Position numbers and translations under genes: made by a program. From Anastatus disparis (taxonomy: Eukaryota > Arthropoda > Insecta > Hymenoptera > Eupelmidae): a stretch of 64,000 bases of DNA. The stretch spans positions 2,502,001-2,566,000 of the forward strand of contig JAFFSR010000248.1 in the NCBI GenBank assembly GCA_017163975.1, in the 5' to 3' direction. Below the pieces are notes generated by a model that did not search any database, had not been told where the DNA came from, and saw only the letters and a program-made list of their open reading frames with translations. Below are positions 22,887 through 32,628 of the stretch, piece by piece. Position 1 is the first letter of the stretch. Each line of letters starts with the position of its first letter.

Positions 22887-25800
22887 ACCTGGCTGAGACC
22901 GACTGTCTCGGATAACGTTATTCGGATTAAGGATTATAAGTTGTTCAGGCAGGACAGAAACCTTCATGGAGGAGAGATTGCCCTCTACGTTAAAAATAAT
23001 TTAAAATGTGAAGTACTAGCTCTTTCTAGTACCACAACCATAACTAGCAGCGGTAAACCTGAAGTGCCAGAATATATTTTTTGTTCGATTAAGGATGGCT
23101 ACTCTGAACCTGTGCTGGTTTCTGTCATTTATCACCCTCCTGCCATTTCATAAATTCTGATTTGTTAAATTCTTTAAGAGATTTATCTCATGATTTTTCA
23201 CATGAAATTATAATGGGGGATCTGAATGCCGATCTTCTGCGAGAAAGCAGTGATGCGAGATTTCTTAGTAAACTAACAGCGGAGCTTTCGCTTCAGTTGG
23301 TCTAGCATGGTACCACGAATATAACTTCATCTTCTCACACATGGATTGACCTGATTTTTGTGGATGACAATGATAATGTACTTGACGCACGTAACTCACC
23401 TGCGAATTTTCATAGTCGCCACAACTTAATTGATGTTTCTATTGCTTATAATACGTGCAGTATAGATCACAAGTCGATTAGATACAGAAACTAAGCATTT
23501 GTCAAAATGAATTACTAGAGAAACTAGCCGGCTATGATTGGCCACCATTAACAGCTGGTACTGTCGACCCAGAGTATGCACTTGACTGCATTTGTTACAA
23601 TTTTACTTTTGTCATAGAGAGTTTAGCACCAGTGAAAATACTCATGCATACGAAGAATAGCCCACCATGGTTAAATAAAGAATTGTCGCAGATGCGGCGC
23701 AAGCGAGATGCTACTTACAGAAGATATAAACGGACGAACGAAATGCAATACCTGACTGAGTTTCTGCATTTACGTAAAACGGTTGATGAACAGACTGAAC
23801 TTGCAAAGACCACATACTATCATAATAGACTGTTCGAAGCACTTGCAAATGGTAATGCCTGGAAGGAGCTGAGAGACCTGGGACTATTAACCGGACCACA
23901 AGGGACTTGAATGGATTCACTCCTGATGAGCTTAACGCGCACTTTGCTGGGGTGTCGGTCTCGCCGCATGATGATGATGAGCTTCGTGAGAGGGTTTTTA
24001 CTCAATGTAGTGAAGATGGTTTTGCTTTTGAACCAATTAATATCAATGATGTTGTTCTTGCGATTTCCCATTTTTCATAGCAGGCTCGTGGCAAGGATGG
24101 CATTCCTTAAAGCGTGATACTTAAAGCCTTACCATTTATTGGTGAACATCTTGTGACTCTGTTTGACTCTTCTTTTATGCGGGGGGTCTTCCCTGGCCTT
24201 TGGAAGCAGGCACGTATTGTGCCATTAAAAAAGTGTTCTGCACCTAAGTCGCCTAAAAATTTCAGGCCAGTTGCGATTTTGTGTTTTTTTTCAAAGGTAC
24301 TGGAGAAGATCGCCCACGACCAATTGCAGGAATATATCACTATAAATAAGATACTTGATCTCATGCAGATTGGTTACGGAAAAAATCACTCTACGCAGAC
24401 AGCTTTGCTTAAATTAACAGAAGATATAAGGTCAGGTCTTGACAAAAAACTAGTCACGTTACTTTTACTTTTTGACTTTAGTAAGGCATTTGACACGATC
24501 TCTCCCTCTAAATTACTTGCAAGGCTTAGATCGATGGGGTTTTCCAGGTCCGCTCTTGTGTGGATTAACTCTTATATTCCAGGAAGGAAACAAATGCTTT
24601 CAACACACTTACAAGAAAAATCAGGTTGGCTAACAACTAACCTAGGGGTTCCACAGGGATCAGTACTGGGGCCTTAGTTGTTTTGCCTTTACATTAATAA
24701 CGTACGTCACGCTCTGGGCTCTGGTTGTGTTCAGCACCTACTGTATGTAGATGACCTGCAGATTTATACGCACGTTCCTCGTGAGAATGTGGATGCAGGT
24801 ATTCTAATCTTACAGAGGGCGGCCAATGCGGTGTCGGAGTGAGCGGCTGGTGCCTCACTCACTTTAAATGCTAGCAAGACTAAGGCAATCGTCTTTAGCA
24901 GTAATCGTTTTATCAATTCATTTTATGCTGGGGCGCCACGGACGATTGACTTTGAGGAAGGTGTCAGCATTCCTTTCTCTGTCTTTGTAACGAGCCTTGG
25001 TGTTGTGCTTGACTCTAAGCTTTCTTGGGAGCCTCACATTAATATGGTTACAAAAAAATTCAATAAAGTGTTGTACGCCTTGCGGTTTTTTCGTCGGTAC
25101 ACCACGGAGGCTCTGCGTAAACAACTTGCAACCGCCCTGCTGTTTCCGCATCTCGATTACTGTTTGGTGGTTTTGCTCGATGCTTCTCAGGGCTTGAAGA
25201 GAAGAATACAAAAACTGCAGAATTCGTGTGTGAGATATATATTAGGCATAAGAATGGGAGCTCATATTTCTCCTTATAGAGCCGCGTTGGGTTGGCTGCA
25301 TAATAATTTGAGGAGACAGTATTTTTTGGCTGTATTTATGTACAAGATCGTGCGCATGAATACTCTGGAGCTTCTAATAAGTCTCTTCACTAGACGTGTA
25401 CCCAGGGTGGCTACTAGGGGAGAAATCAGGGATTTAATGGTGCCCTTTATGCGTACTGAGGTTGGCAGGAATTTCTTCCAAGTTCAAGGTGCGCATTTAA
25501 GGAACTCCCTGCCTGCTGAGATTAAACATATTCCATCTCTCAGCAGGTTCAAAGCAGCGATGAGAATGTACTTGCTCGACCTAGATTAATATTTTTTACT
25601 ATTTATGTTAATTTATTCAATTTATTTTTGTAACGTCCTGTATATAGGCTTTAGGTGTGAGTGTATTTATTGTATGAGTGTTGGCTGAATGGTTGGTGAG
25701 TGAGAGTTTTTATTTGATTTTATTTTTGACTGCGTTTCATGCTATTGCGTACGCTTGTTATTTTATTTTATTATGTATTGAATTTAATTCTTTTAAATTT

Positions 25801-25931
25801 AATATTGTGACTGATAGATATTGTATGACTGATTTTTATTTATATGACTATTTTTATTTTTGTTTATGACTCACTTATTTAGTATTATTAGATTTAGTGA
25901 CTGACTGTGATATTAATTGTGCAATACTTAC

Positions 25932-25988
<57 letters not shown>

Positions 25989-26105
25989 CATTTTTTTATA
26001 ACATTTTGTGCAACATTTATCGTTTTTATATTTACAAATTGTATTACACGTTTTTGTGCTCTTTTACAAAATAAAATAATATCTATCTATCTATATCTAT
26101 CTATT
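22887..26105 (+). mobile_element. Jockey-like LINE, 5'-truncated (copy 3)
   Basis: About 3.2 kb. It begins inside the endonuclease at the ETWL region and ends with an ATCT tail. The 3' UTR matches copies 1 and 2 but is interrupted by a (TA)n run at 25937-25985. No clear target duplication found. The tail ends directly upstream of the OB-fold gene. Confidence 0.88.
22890..25589 (+). pseudogene. LINE ORF2 relic (endonuclease and RT), multiple frameshifts
   Basis: Fragments in register with copy 2: endonuclease KLFRQDRNLHGGEIALYVKN up to VSVIYHPPAIS (stop at 23151), GDLNADLL in another frame, the linker PPWLNKELSQMRRKRDATYR (23632-23910), RT from ILKALPFIGEHLVTLF to GVPQGSVLGP (24114-24677) with LLLFDFSKAFDT, then LYVDDLQIY (YADD altered to YVDD) and the C-terminal part 25005-25589. 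Several stops and at least three frame changes. It cannot be functional and is older than copy 2. Confidence 0.88.
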
Positions 26106-26240
26106 TCAGAAAAAGAAAAAAAAATACCGTTTTCGTCAACGAAATTTTTAAAAACTAAAATTGTAATAGGAGATCAATCAACGTATGTATTAAAAACTTT
26201 ATTAAAAAAATCAAAAATATAATATATGTTATGAATATTT

Positions 26241-26932
26241 TTGATTACATATAATAAATCTCTGGTTGCATATATTGAAGAAATTTCCGAAGAACAAACT
26301 TTTGTTAACAAACAAAAACAAACTGATTTCAGGATTTTGAAATTCATAATAAATGATTCTGAAGGATCCAAAATTCAATGCAATATTGATGATAAAAATA
26401 TTAAAAAATTCAAGAAAAATCTAAAATTAAACGAAGTGAATTTTTATAATATACAATATTATCAATTACAACATAATATTAAACATTTTCTTAATATTTC
26501 AGAAAATATTATTAGAAAATGTTAATGTATTAAAAGCAAAAGTACACAATAAAGAAAATAATATATATGAAATAATATAATAACATTAAAATATTATTCG
26601 AATATTATACATTTAGGCGAATACAACACATTGAAAAATAACAAACCAATTAAAATAAATTTCGAAGAAATAAAATTTAGACCTGGATTAATAAGTAATT
26701 AAATATTATTGAAAAAAAAAATATAATAATATAAATAATTTTTTATTTTTCAGAAATACAAGGGTATTTAAAAAATTCTTTTGCACAAAAACATAAAAAA
26801 AATGAATCAGAATACATCGGAACAATAGCGGATGGACAATACAAATATGACATTTTATTAAATAAATTAGAAAATGAATATGTGAATTGGGTAAGAGGAA
26901 CAAAACTAGAAATTATTGGAAAAATAGAATAA
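26241..26932 (+). CDS. RPA-like OB-fold protein, gene A, 5' end missing
   Basis: Three exons join in frame: 26241-26520, 26617-26694 and 26754-26932. Donors are GT at 26521 and 26695; acceptors end AG at 26616 and 26753. Phases fit (T|GC gives Cys; A|AA gives Lys). Exon 1 encodes SLVAYIEEISEEQTFVNKQK ... FRILKFIINDSEGSKIQCNI, an OB-fold-like strand pattern. Exons 2-3 give INFEEIKFRPGLIKIQGYLK ... YIGTIADGQYKYDILL ... GTKLEIIGKIE then TAA. The C-terminal part aligns with gene B (GSITDGQYKITVHI ... VTVVGEI) and shares one intron position exactly. RPA-type OB folds bind single-stranded DNA. No in-frame ATG and no nearby AG acceptor precede exon 1, so the 5' end is lost or lies beyond LINE copy 3. 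A same-frame piece at 26106-26215 ends at a GTATGT donor. Confidence 0.6.
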
Positions 26933-27299
26933 AATAGTAAAAACAATTATAATAATATATTATATGCATATACACTTATGAAAATATTCATGTATATTTA
27001 TATATATATATATATATATATATTTAGAAATTTTATAGATATCACATATATATTAAAAGTAAAAAGATTGGAATTTACTAAAGTTTTAAATGATGAAAAC
27101 ATGGAGTAAGAAGAACTTATATTAGCAAATGAAATAATTTTAAATGAGGTAAATTAAATAATTTAATATTTTTATTTCATTACATTAATAAATACAATAT
27201 TCTTAAAATAAAATGATTATTTTTCAAGGTTACAGAAAAACAAATTGATGATAGTTAAAATACAAAATATAAAATAATATTAATTTACTACAAAAAAAA
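26933..27299. other. AT-rich 3' flank of gene A
   Basis: No recognisable gene. Contains a (TA)n run at 26999-27022. A short frame near 27030-27150 (KVLNDENME-like) may be a further decayed exon but is not supported. Confidence 0.4.
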
Positions 27300-28580
27300 T
27301 TAATGTATAAGTTTTTTTAACGACAATAAAAACTAAATATGTAAGCTTGTAATAAAACATAAATTTGTAAGCTTCTTTTAGCGACAATGAGATTTTACGA
27401 CATATTAAATAAATATTTAGAATTATTTAAACTTTTTTTTAGTAAAAATATCAAGCAACTATACAAGCTTCCTTAGCGACAATAAAGAATAAATATGTAA
27501 GCTTTTTATAACTTCAATGAAATTCAAATTTGTAAGCTTCTATTAGCGACAATAAAAAAAAAGTCTATAAAATTATTTCAGTAATAATAACAAATTAATC
27601 TGTAAGCTCCTTTTAGCGATAACAAACAATAAATTTGTATGCTTATATGAGATTTTTTTAGCGACAACAAACAATAGATCTGTATGCTTCAGCGACAATA
27701 ATTAATAAATTTGTAAGCTTTTTTAGCGACAATGAAAAAAAAGTACCGGGATGACTCTGACACGATAATAATTACTTTTCTTAATCAATAACATCGAATT
27801 AGCTTCGTTTAGATTTGTACCACCGAAAAATTACTATTACATATTTTGCACCCCCCGGGAAAGTAAAAAATTTGAAAATACCGAGATCTCGCAAAATCTA
27901 TGCTCTTAGCACGAAAGTTTTTGAATTTCAAAAAAATAAAAATACAGGTAGCTTCTTTTCAATTTGTAACATTCAAAAATCATTATTTTTTATTTGTACC
28001 CCTGTGGAAATTGAGAAAAATAAGATTTTCGCAGTGCAGTCTATTTGTTCTAATGATCATATCATCTGCGCATGCGCAGTGGGAAATCCTGACTTTAGCA
28101 TTTAACTAAAAAAATAATTTCTCTTTATATTATCGAATAACCCAAAAACATAAATACCCTTCTCTTATTGATTTTCAATTGTGTGAACTGTGATTGATTT
28201 GAAAATAGAGAGAAATTATTTCTTTAGTTAAATTTAAAACCAATACGAGGGTACAAATTAAAAATTATGCATTTTCGAATGGTACAAATTGAAACGAAGC
28301 TACCTGTATTTTTATTTTTTTGAAAATCAAAAACTTTCGTGCCAACAGTATAGGTTTTCCGAAATCTCGGTATTTTCAATTTTTTTTACTTTCACGGGGG
28401 GTACAAAATTTGCAATAGTGATTTTAAAGTAGTACAAAAGAAAACGGAGCTAATTAAACATTGTTCGCTAAGAAAACTAATTATTATCGTGCCAGAGTTG
28501 CCCCGGTAAAAAAAGTGTAAACTCCTTTAGCGACAATAAAAATTAAAAATGTAAGCTTCGTTTAGCTACAATAAAAAAAA
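27300..28580 (-). repeat. Right array of AGCGACAA repeats, split by a foldback element
   Basis: Mirror image of the left array. Cores at about 27375, 27468, 27545, 27613, 27655, 27690, 27724, 28528 and 28562 (the last as AGCTACAA). Between the seventh and eighth copy sits the palindromic element 27746-28506. The outer edge runs into AATGCAGCC and CTCAAGCCC, the inverted match to the left boundary. Confidence 0.85.
27746..28506. mobile_element. 761-bp palindromic element with TA target duplication
   Basis: Ends are CCGGGATGACTCTGACACGA and CCGGGGCAACTCTGGCACGA (right end read on minus). Both arms continue as diverged inverted repeats to a centre near 28130, with TTTAACTAAAGAAATAATTT-type words on either side. 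TA flanks both ends (27744-27745 and 28507-28508). TA duplication fits Tc1/mariner-like mobilisation. Open frames inside (for example around 27815) are by-products of the arm sequence. Confidence 0.82.
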
Positions 28581-28632
28581 ACATTCTTAATGCAGCCATA
28601 TATTTATATATGTTGATCTCAAGCCCAAAAAT

Positions 28633-29374
28633 AAAAAATGCGAGGGAGCGTTTTCTTTGTATCTTTTCAATATGTATAAAATTTAGGACATAAGAAGATA
28701 AAAATATTTATTTATAATCATAATTTTCTATTATTCTATTATTCTATTTTTTATTATTCGCTCATAATTATTATTAAATATTATTATATACTATCATAAC
28801 TTGAAATTTTAATGTTATTTACTTTAATGTTATTTAATGCTAATTTTAATTTATTTCAAAAATATATAAGTTTGATTCATTGTGAACTTTTAAATGTCGC
28901 GTTAAACCATCTTTTCTTTATTAATTCTAATTTTATCACTTCATATCTTATATTTTTATGTATCGATGTTTTCTATTGAACTTTTTTCACATTCACAAAT
29001 ATAAAATTTAGCTTCGTTATGTCCTACTCTTTTACACGGATAGATGTCTTAGCGAACTGCCAACCAAGAGGGGAGGTATACAGTCCGCTCATACTCAGCG
29101 GCGAACAGTAATACGTATGTTGGCGTTTTGAATGCCAAAAGTTACTTATGAGTTTCGCGCGCACGGCTGGCTGATATCGGTTAGCTTTTAAAACGCCAAC
29201 ATTTGTTTTTCTGTCTCCCGTAAACTTGTAGTATACTGCGCCCTCACGCTTTGGCATACAGCATACGAAAAGTTCTTTCAGTGTATTTACTTTGAAATGT
29301 GTGTATTCGGGGGGTTGGCGAGCGGAGCGAGCAAGTGGGAACCCCCCCTAGTATATATAATAGCTACATACATA
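28633..29374. other. Non-coding flank with a GC-richer patch
   Basis: AT-rich to about 29010, then a patch to about 29340 with TTGGCGTTTTGAA and its inverted partner TTAAAACGCCAAC (29118 and 29188), probably a small decayed inverted-repeat element. A 77-codon minus frame here has no recognisable domain. Ends with the hairpin listed next. Confidence 0.45.
29309..29352 (+). other. GGGGGGTT hairpin followed by CTAGT, Helitron-like 3' end
   Basis: GGGGGGTT at 29309-29316 pairs with AACCCCCC at 29340-29347. The loop contains GCGAGCGGAGCGAGC. CTAGT follows at once. A GC-rich hairpin just before CTRRT is the 3' signature of Helitrons, which insert between A and T; the next base here is T of CTAG|T. 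No 5' TC end or Rep/helicase gene was found, so this is only a candidate. Confidence 0.35.
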
Positions 29375-29543
29375 CACTGACAGAAAAGATATCTCGATCC
29401 TCTTGGATATAACTTAAAATCTGTGAAGCAAGAAATTAATTTAAACATCTAGTTACCTACATCTAAGAAATTATTTTTCCTAATTGAATGATAACATCAA
29501 ATCGGAGTAATTCTTTTGCTTCTAGAAATCTTTTTTGTCAATG
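29375..29543. mobile_element. 169-bp MITE with TA target duplication
   Basis: Ends CACTGACAGAAAAGAT and, on minus, CATTGACAAAAAAGAT. TA flanks both ends (29373-29374, 29544-29545). Size, short inverted ends and TA target fit a Tc1/mariner-type MITE. Confidence 0.8.
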
Positions 29544-30529
29544 TATATACATATGTTATGCATAATATAATGTTTTACAGTTTAACGTACGATTTACAAC
29601 CAAGCTTTAAATTGATTGTAAAATTTGTCGATAAAATCGACTTAGCGCTTCAGTTTAGAAGATTTTCGTCGTTACATCAACATGATCTCTGATAACGTTC
29701 GCGATATTCGATAGTATTTGCTGAAAAATGATTACTACGCATGCGCGCGTTGGCGTTAAGCTTGCCGTTAGATGTTACGGTATTACTGAATAAGCCCCCT
29801 GATGTTTTGAAGCGTCGATTTGTGATTGGTTTGAACGAGAGGATTGGTGGAATGAGAGATTTAACTTCTGAAATGAAGAAATGAAATTGAAATATTGAAT
29901 TAAATAAAATAAAATTGCTAATTTAAAATAAGTATAACTGATGATTATAAAAAAGAATAAATAAAATATTAATTAATTTAATTCATTATTAATTATATAT
30001 TAATTATATAAAGTTGTATTTTTTTATCATAAACGTAATATTTATAACGTATAATAAATGTTCAATAAAAAATTGTGAATACGTGAGTAATTCCGCTAAT
30101 TCCTTCTATATCGATCGCAAGATGCTATAGTGGTGACAGTAGCGATGTGTCGGTAATCGATGTAATTTGTTAAAACAAAAGAGGATCATCTGTAGTCAAT
30201 ACTTTCAGTGCAGCGTGCCTTGAATTTTTTTATTTATAATTTCAATAGTTTAATCTCTTCACATCGTTTATTATTTTTAAAAAGTAAGTATAAAAATCTT
30301 TATAATTGCATGAGTTCTATGAATTAAATTGTTTTAAAACTTTATTTTTGTAATCTTTATAGCTTATGTGAATATAATTGCATGCATTTTATAAGTGTTT
30401 ATTTTATATATTTTTGTATATGATTTATAATTTTTGCAATAAATAATTATTTTTGTCTTTAATTAAAATGTTTTTAAAAATGAATTTGTGTTATATACAA
30501 TGAATCGTGTCAACTTATTTTTTTTCCAG
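29544..30529. other. Upstream region and 5' non-coding exon of gene B
   Basis: No coding sequence recognised. CAGGGGGCTTATTCAGTAA lies on minus at 29783-29801. A strong donor GTAAGTA follows base 30283, and a pyrimidine-rich acceptor ends at 30529, so a 5' untranslated exon probably ends at 30283. The promoter is not identifiable. Confidence 0.4.
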
Positions 30530-30838
30530 TAAGAAGATCAACTTAACCTCAAAATGGAAAATGTGCCCTTATCTTCAGATTAAGATTTTTGTGAACTACG
30601 TGATAAGGATCGCACAGTGTATATAGAGATATAAGAAACTCATATTTTATTATATTGTTTATTCTTTTTTTAAATTTTACCATATTTTTTTAAGCATTTC
30701 ATTTTTTTAAGCATCTCATTTTTTTAAGCATTTCATTATTTCTGTATTTCAGAGAGCTTGTGGGATATATTAACCAAGTGCAAGGTGCTCATGAAGTTGG
30801 ACAAAAAACAAAATATAAGTTGCTGAAATTTTCTCTTA

Positions 30839-31501
30839 CTAGGAGAGTATCAGACCTCCGGATCACGGATTTTGCTCAAACTTTGGGATAAGTTTTCAGA
30901 TGTCAAAATATGAAAGGAAACAGAATTTTAGATCCCAACACTCAATATTTCCCTAGTTACAGGCAATTAAAGAAAATCACTAAAAAAGTTACTAGATTTT
31001 CAACCGCATATAGTTCCTTAACATTGATAGCTAGGAGCTTGAAACTTTTTTAAATGAAAGCTGAGCTCAAATCCTTTCGAAATAGTAGTTATAGCATGTC
31101 AAAATATTATTTTTTCCCAAAGTTATAGCGTGATAAACATTGGACCTGATTTTTCTTTTTAAAACATTAATTAATAACAAAAGCTGAAATTGCGTCTAAT
31201 GTTTATCACGCTATAACTTTGGGAAAAAATAATATTTTGACATGTTATCACTACTATTTCGAAAGGATTTGAGCTCAGCTTTTGTTTAAAAAAAGTTTCA
31301 TGCTCCTAAGTATCAATGCTAAGAAGCTGTAAACGTTTGAAAACCTAGTAACTTTTTTAGTGATATTCTTTAATTGCCTGTAACGAGGGAAATATTGAGC
31401 GTTAGGGTCTAAAATTTTGTTTCCTTTCATATTTTGACATCTAAAAACTTATCACAAAGTTTGAACAAAATCCGTGATCCGGAGGTCTGATACTCTCCTA
31501 G
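30839..31501. mobile_element. 663-bp foldback element, TTA duplication (copy 1)
   Basis: Almost perfect palindrome: CTAGGAGAGTATCAGACCTC at the left and its reverse complement at the right, arms of about 310 bases, centre near 31170. TTA at 30836-30838 and 31502-31504. A second copy at 62883-63546 has TCA instead. TNA 3-bp duplications resemble PIF/Harbinger or CACTA-type targets. No coding capacity, so it was moved in trans. Confidence 0.9.
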
Positions 31502-31940
31502 TTAGTAACAGAGGACTAAAGAAAATCCTATGTCTCATTTGGGGTGATGAGCTTATTAATAAGTATCAACCTAAGCTAACGACTAATAAGGTAAGTAATA
31601 AATTACATTTATTTTTCTTTAATAATTTTGAAATTCTTATAATTCTATAAATTTATTGAAAATTGTTTTTTATTGATAAATTATGCTTTATTTTCCAGAT
31701 TGTACATATTGATGGTGCACACTGCAAAGCAACACAACTGAGTTTTAAATTTGATGCTGATAATTACGTACCTTTTGAAATAATAATTCAAAAGAGTACT
31801 ATTATTAACTTTCTGGGCGAATTTAAGCAAAAGGTAGTGGATACACCTGCAATCCTTCGGGCTGTACACTTTAAAAACATAATCGAAGCTGGTGGGGTTA
31901 TATGTAAGTTCATTTTAAACATAACAAGATACATATTAAA

Positions 31941-32212
31941 GTTTATTTTGATAACTCTTTTTATAATTGTATGTATTTTTTCATGTAAATACAACAATAA
32001 TTATTTTAAAGTTTCTTTTGATAATTTTATTTTTTTAAATTGTCTACTTTTTTGTATAAGAAAAGTTTAAAAAGAAGTTTATTTTGAAAACTATTTCTAT
32101 AATCGCATGTATTTTTTCATGTAAATACAATAATAATTATTTTAAAGTTTCTTTTGATAATTTTATTTTTTTTAATTGTCTACATTTTTGTATAAGAAAG
32201 AAGTTAAAAAAG
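31941..32212 (+). repeat. 136-bp tandem duplication inside an intron of gene B
   Basis: Bases 31941-32076 and 32077-32212 are near-identical (both begin GTTTATTTTGA and contain TTTTTTCATGTAAATACAA). It lies wholly between donor and acceptor, so it does not change the protein. Confidence 0.85.
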
Positions 32213-32628
32213 ATTTTAAAATAAAATTTGTATATTACAGCAATAAATGGTCACATTAAAACGAAGTTTGTGCTTACGCCAAGCAGATTTAAAAAGGCTA
32301 CCTATGGTTGTGGCTCAATAACCGACGGACAATACAAAATAACAGTCCATATTATAAATTATACACCAGTTCATATTGAAAAAGGAGTAGCTGTAACAGT
32401 TGTTGGGGAAATAAATACTAACAAAAGTAAGTAATATTATTATCATTATTTTAAAATATAAAAAGTTCTTTGAAATATACGTTACTTTTTTAATTTTCAG
32501 ACGAACCTCTTACTATAACATGTGAAGATAGCAATGGAGTAACTGTTCATTCCGAAGCTACTGCCTTTTCAGCATTAGAAGTTTTACGTGGTGTTAGAAC
32601 ACCCAAAAGAAAGTTGCCTACGCCTTAG

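Larger units (their letters stand above)
20745..28632. mobile_element. Candidate 7.9-kb element bounded by mirror-image repeat arrays
   Basis: The left boundary reads GGGCTTGAGACCAGCATA ... ATGTGGCTGCATTA and the right boundary is its diverged reverse complement (AATGCAGCCATA ... TGATCTCAAGCCC). Directly inside each lies an array of about nine copies of TTGTCGCTAAA with AAGCTTA spacers, again in opposite orientation. Homology stops just outside the TGGGCTTGAG ends, as expected for terminal inverted repeats with sub-terminal binding motifs. The inside holds an OB-fold gene, a LINE and a foldback element, the latter two clearly later arrivals. No transposase recognised and no target duplication established, so its status as a single mobile unit is inference. 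Confidence 0.5.
30530..32628 (+). pseudogene. RPA-like OB-fold protein, gene B, disrupted
   Basis: Exons inferred: 30530-about 30640 (ATG at 30554), 30753-31590, 31699-31903, 32241-32426 and 32501-32628 (stop TAG). Donors GTAAGT at 31591, 31904 and 32427; acceptors AG at 31698, 32240 and 32500; phases agree. Product: ELVGYINQVQGAHEVGQKTK ... KKILCLIWGDELINKYQPKL, then IVHIDGAHCKATQLSFKFDA ... NIIEAGGVISINGHIKTKF, YGCGSITDGQYKITVHII, VAVTVVGEINTN, ending RTPKRKLPTP. The pattern fits tandem OB folds as in RPA large subunits. Lesions: an in-frame TAA at 30581 in the first coding exon, and a 663-bp foldback element inside exon 30753-31590 that brings in stops. Removing it with one TTA copy restores KFSLSNRGLKK. 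Whether the gene is cellular or a transposon passenger is open. Confidence 0.65.

Noticed and set aside
27815..28109. Two overlapping plus-strand frames of 96 and 69 codons
   Set aside because: Both lie inside the palindromic element 27746-28506 and reflect its arm sequence.
29024..29257. 77-codon minus-strand frame in a GC-richer patch
   Set aside because: No domain recognised and it overlaps the inverted TTGGCGTTTT pair, so it is probably element sequence.
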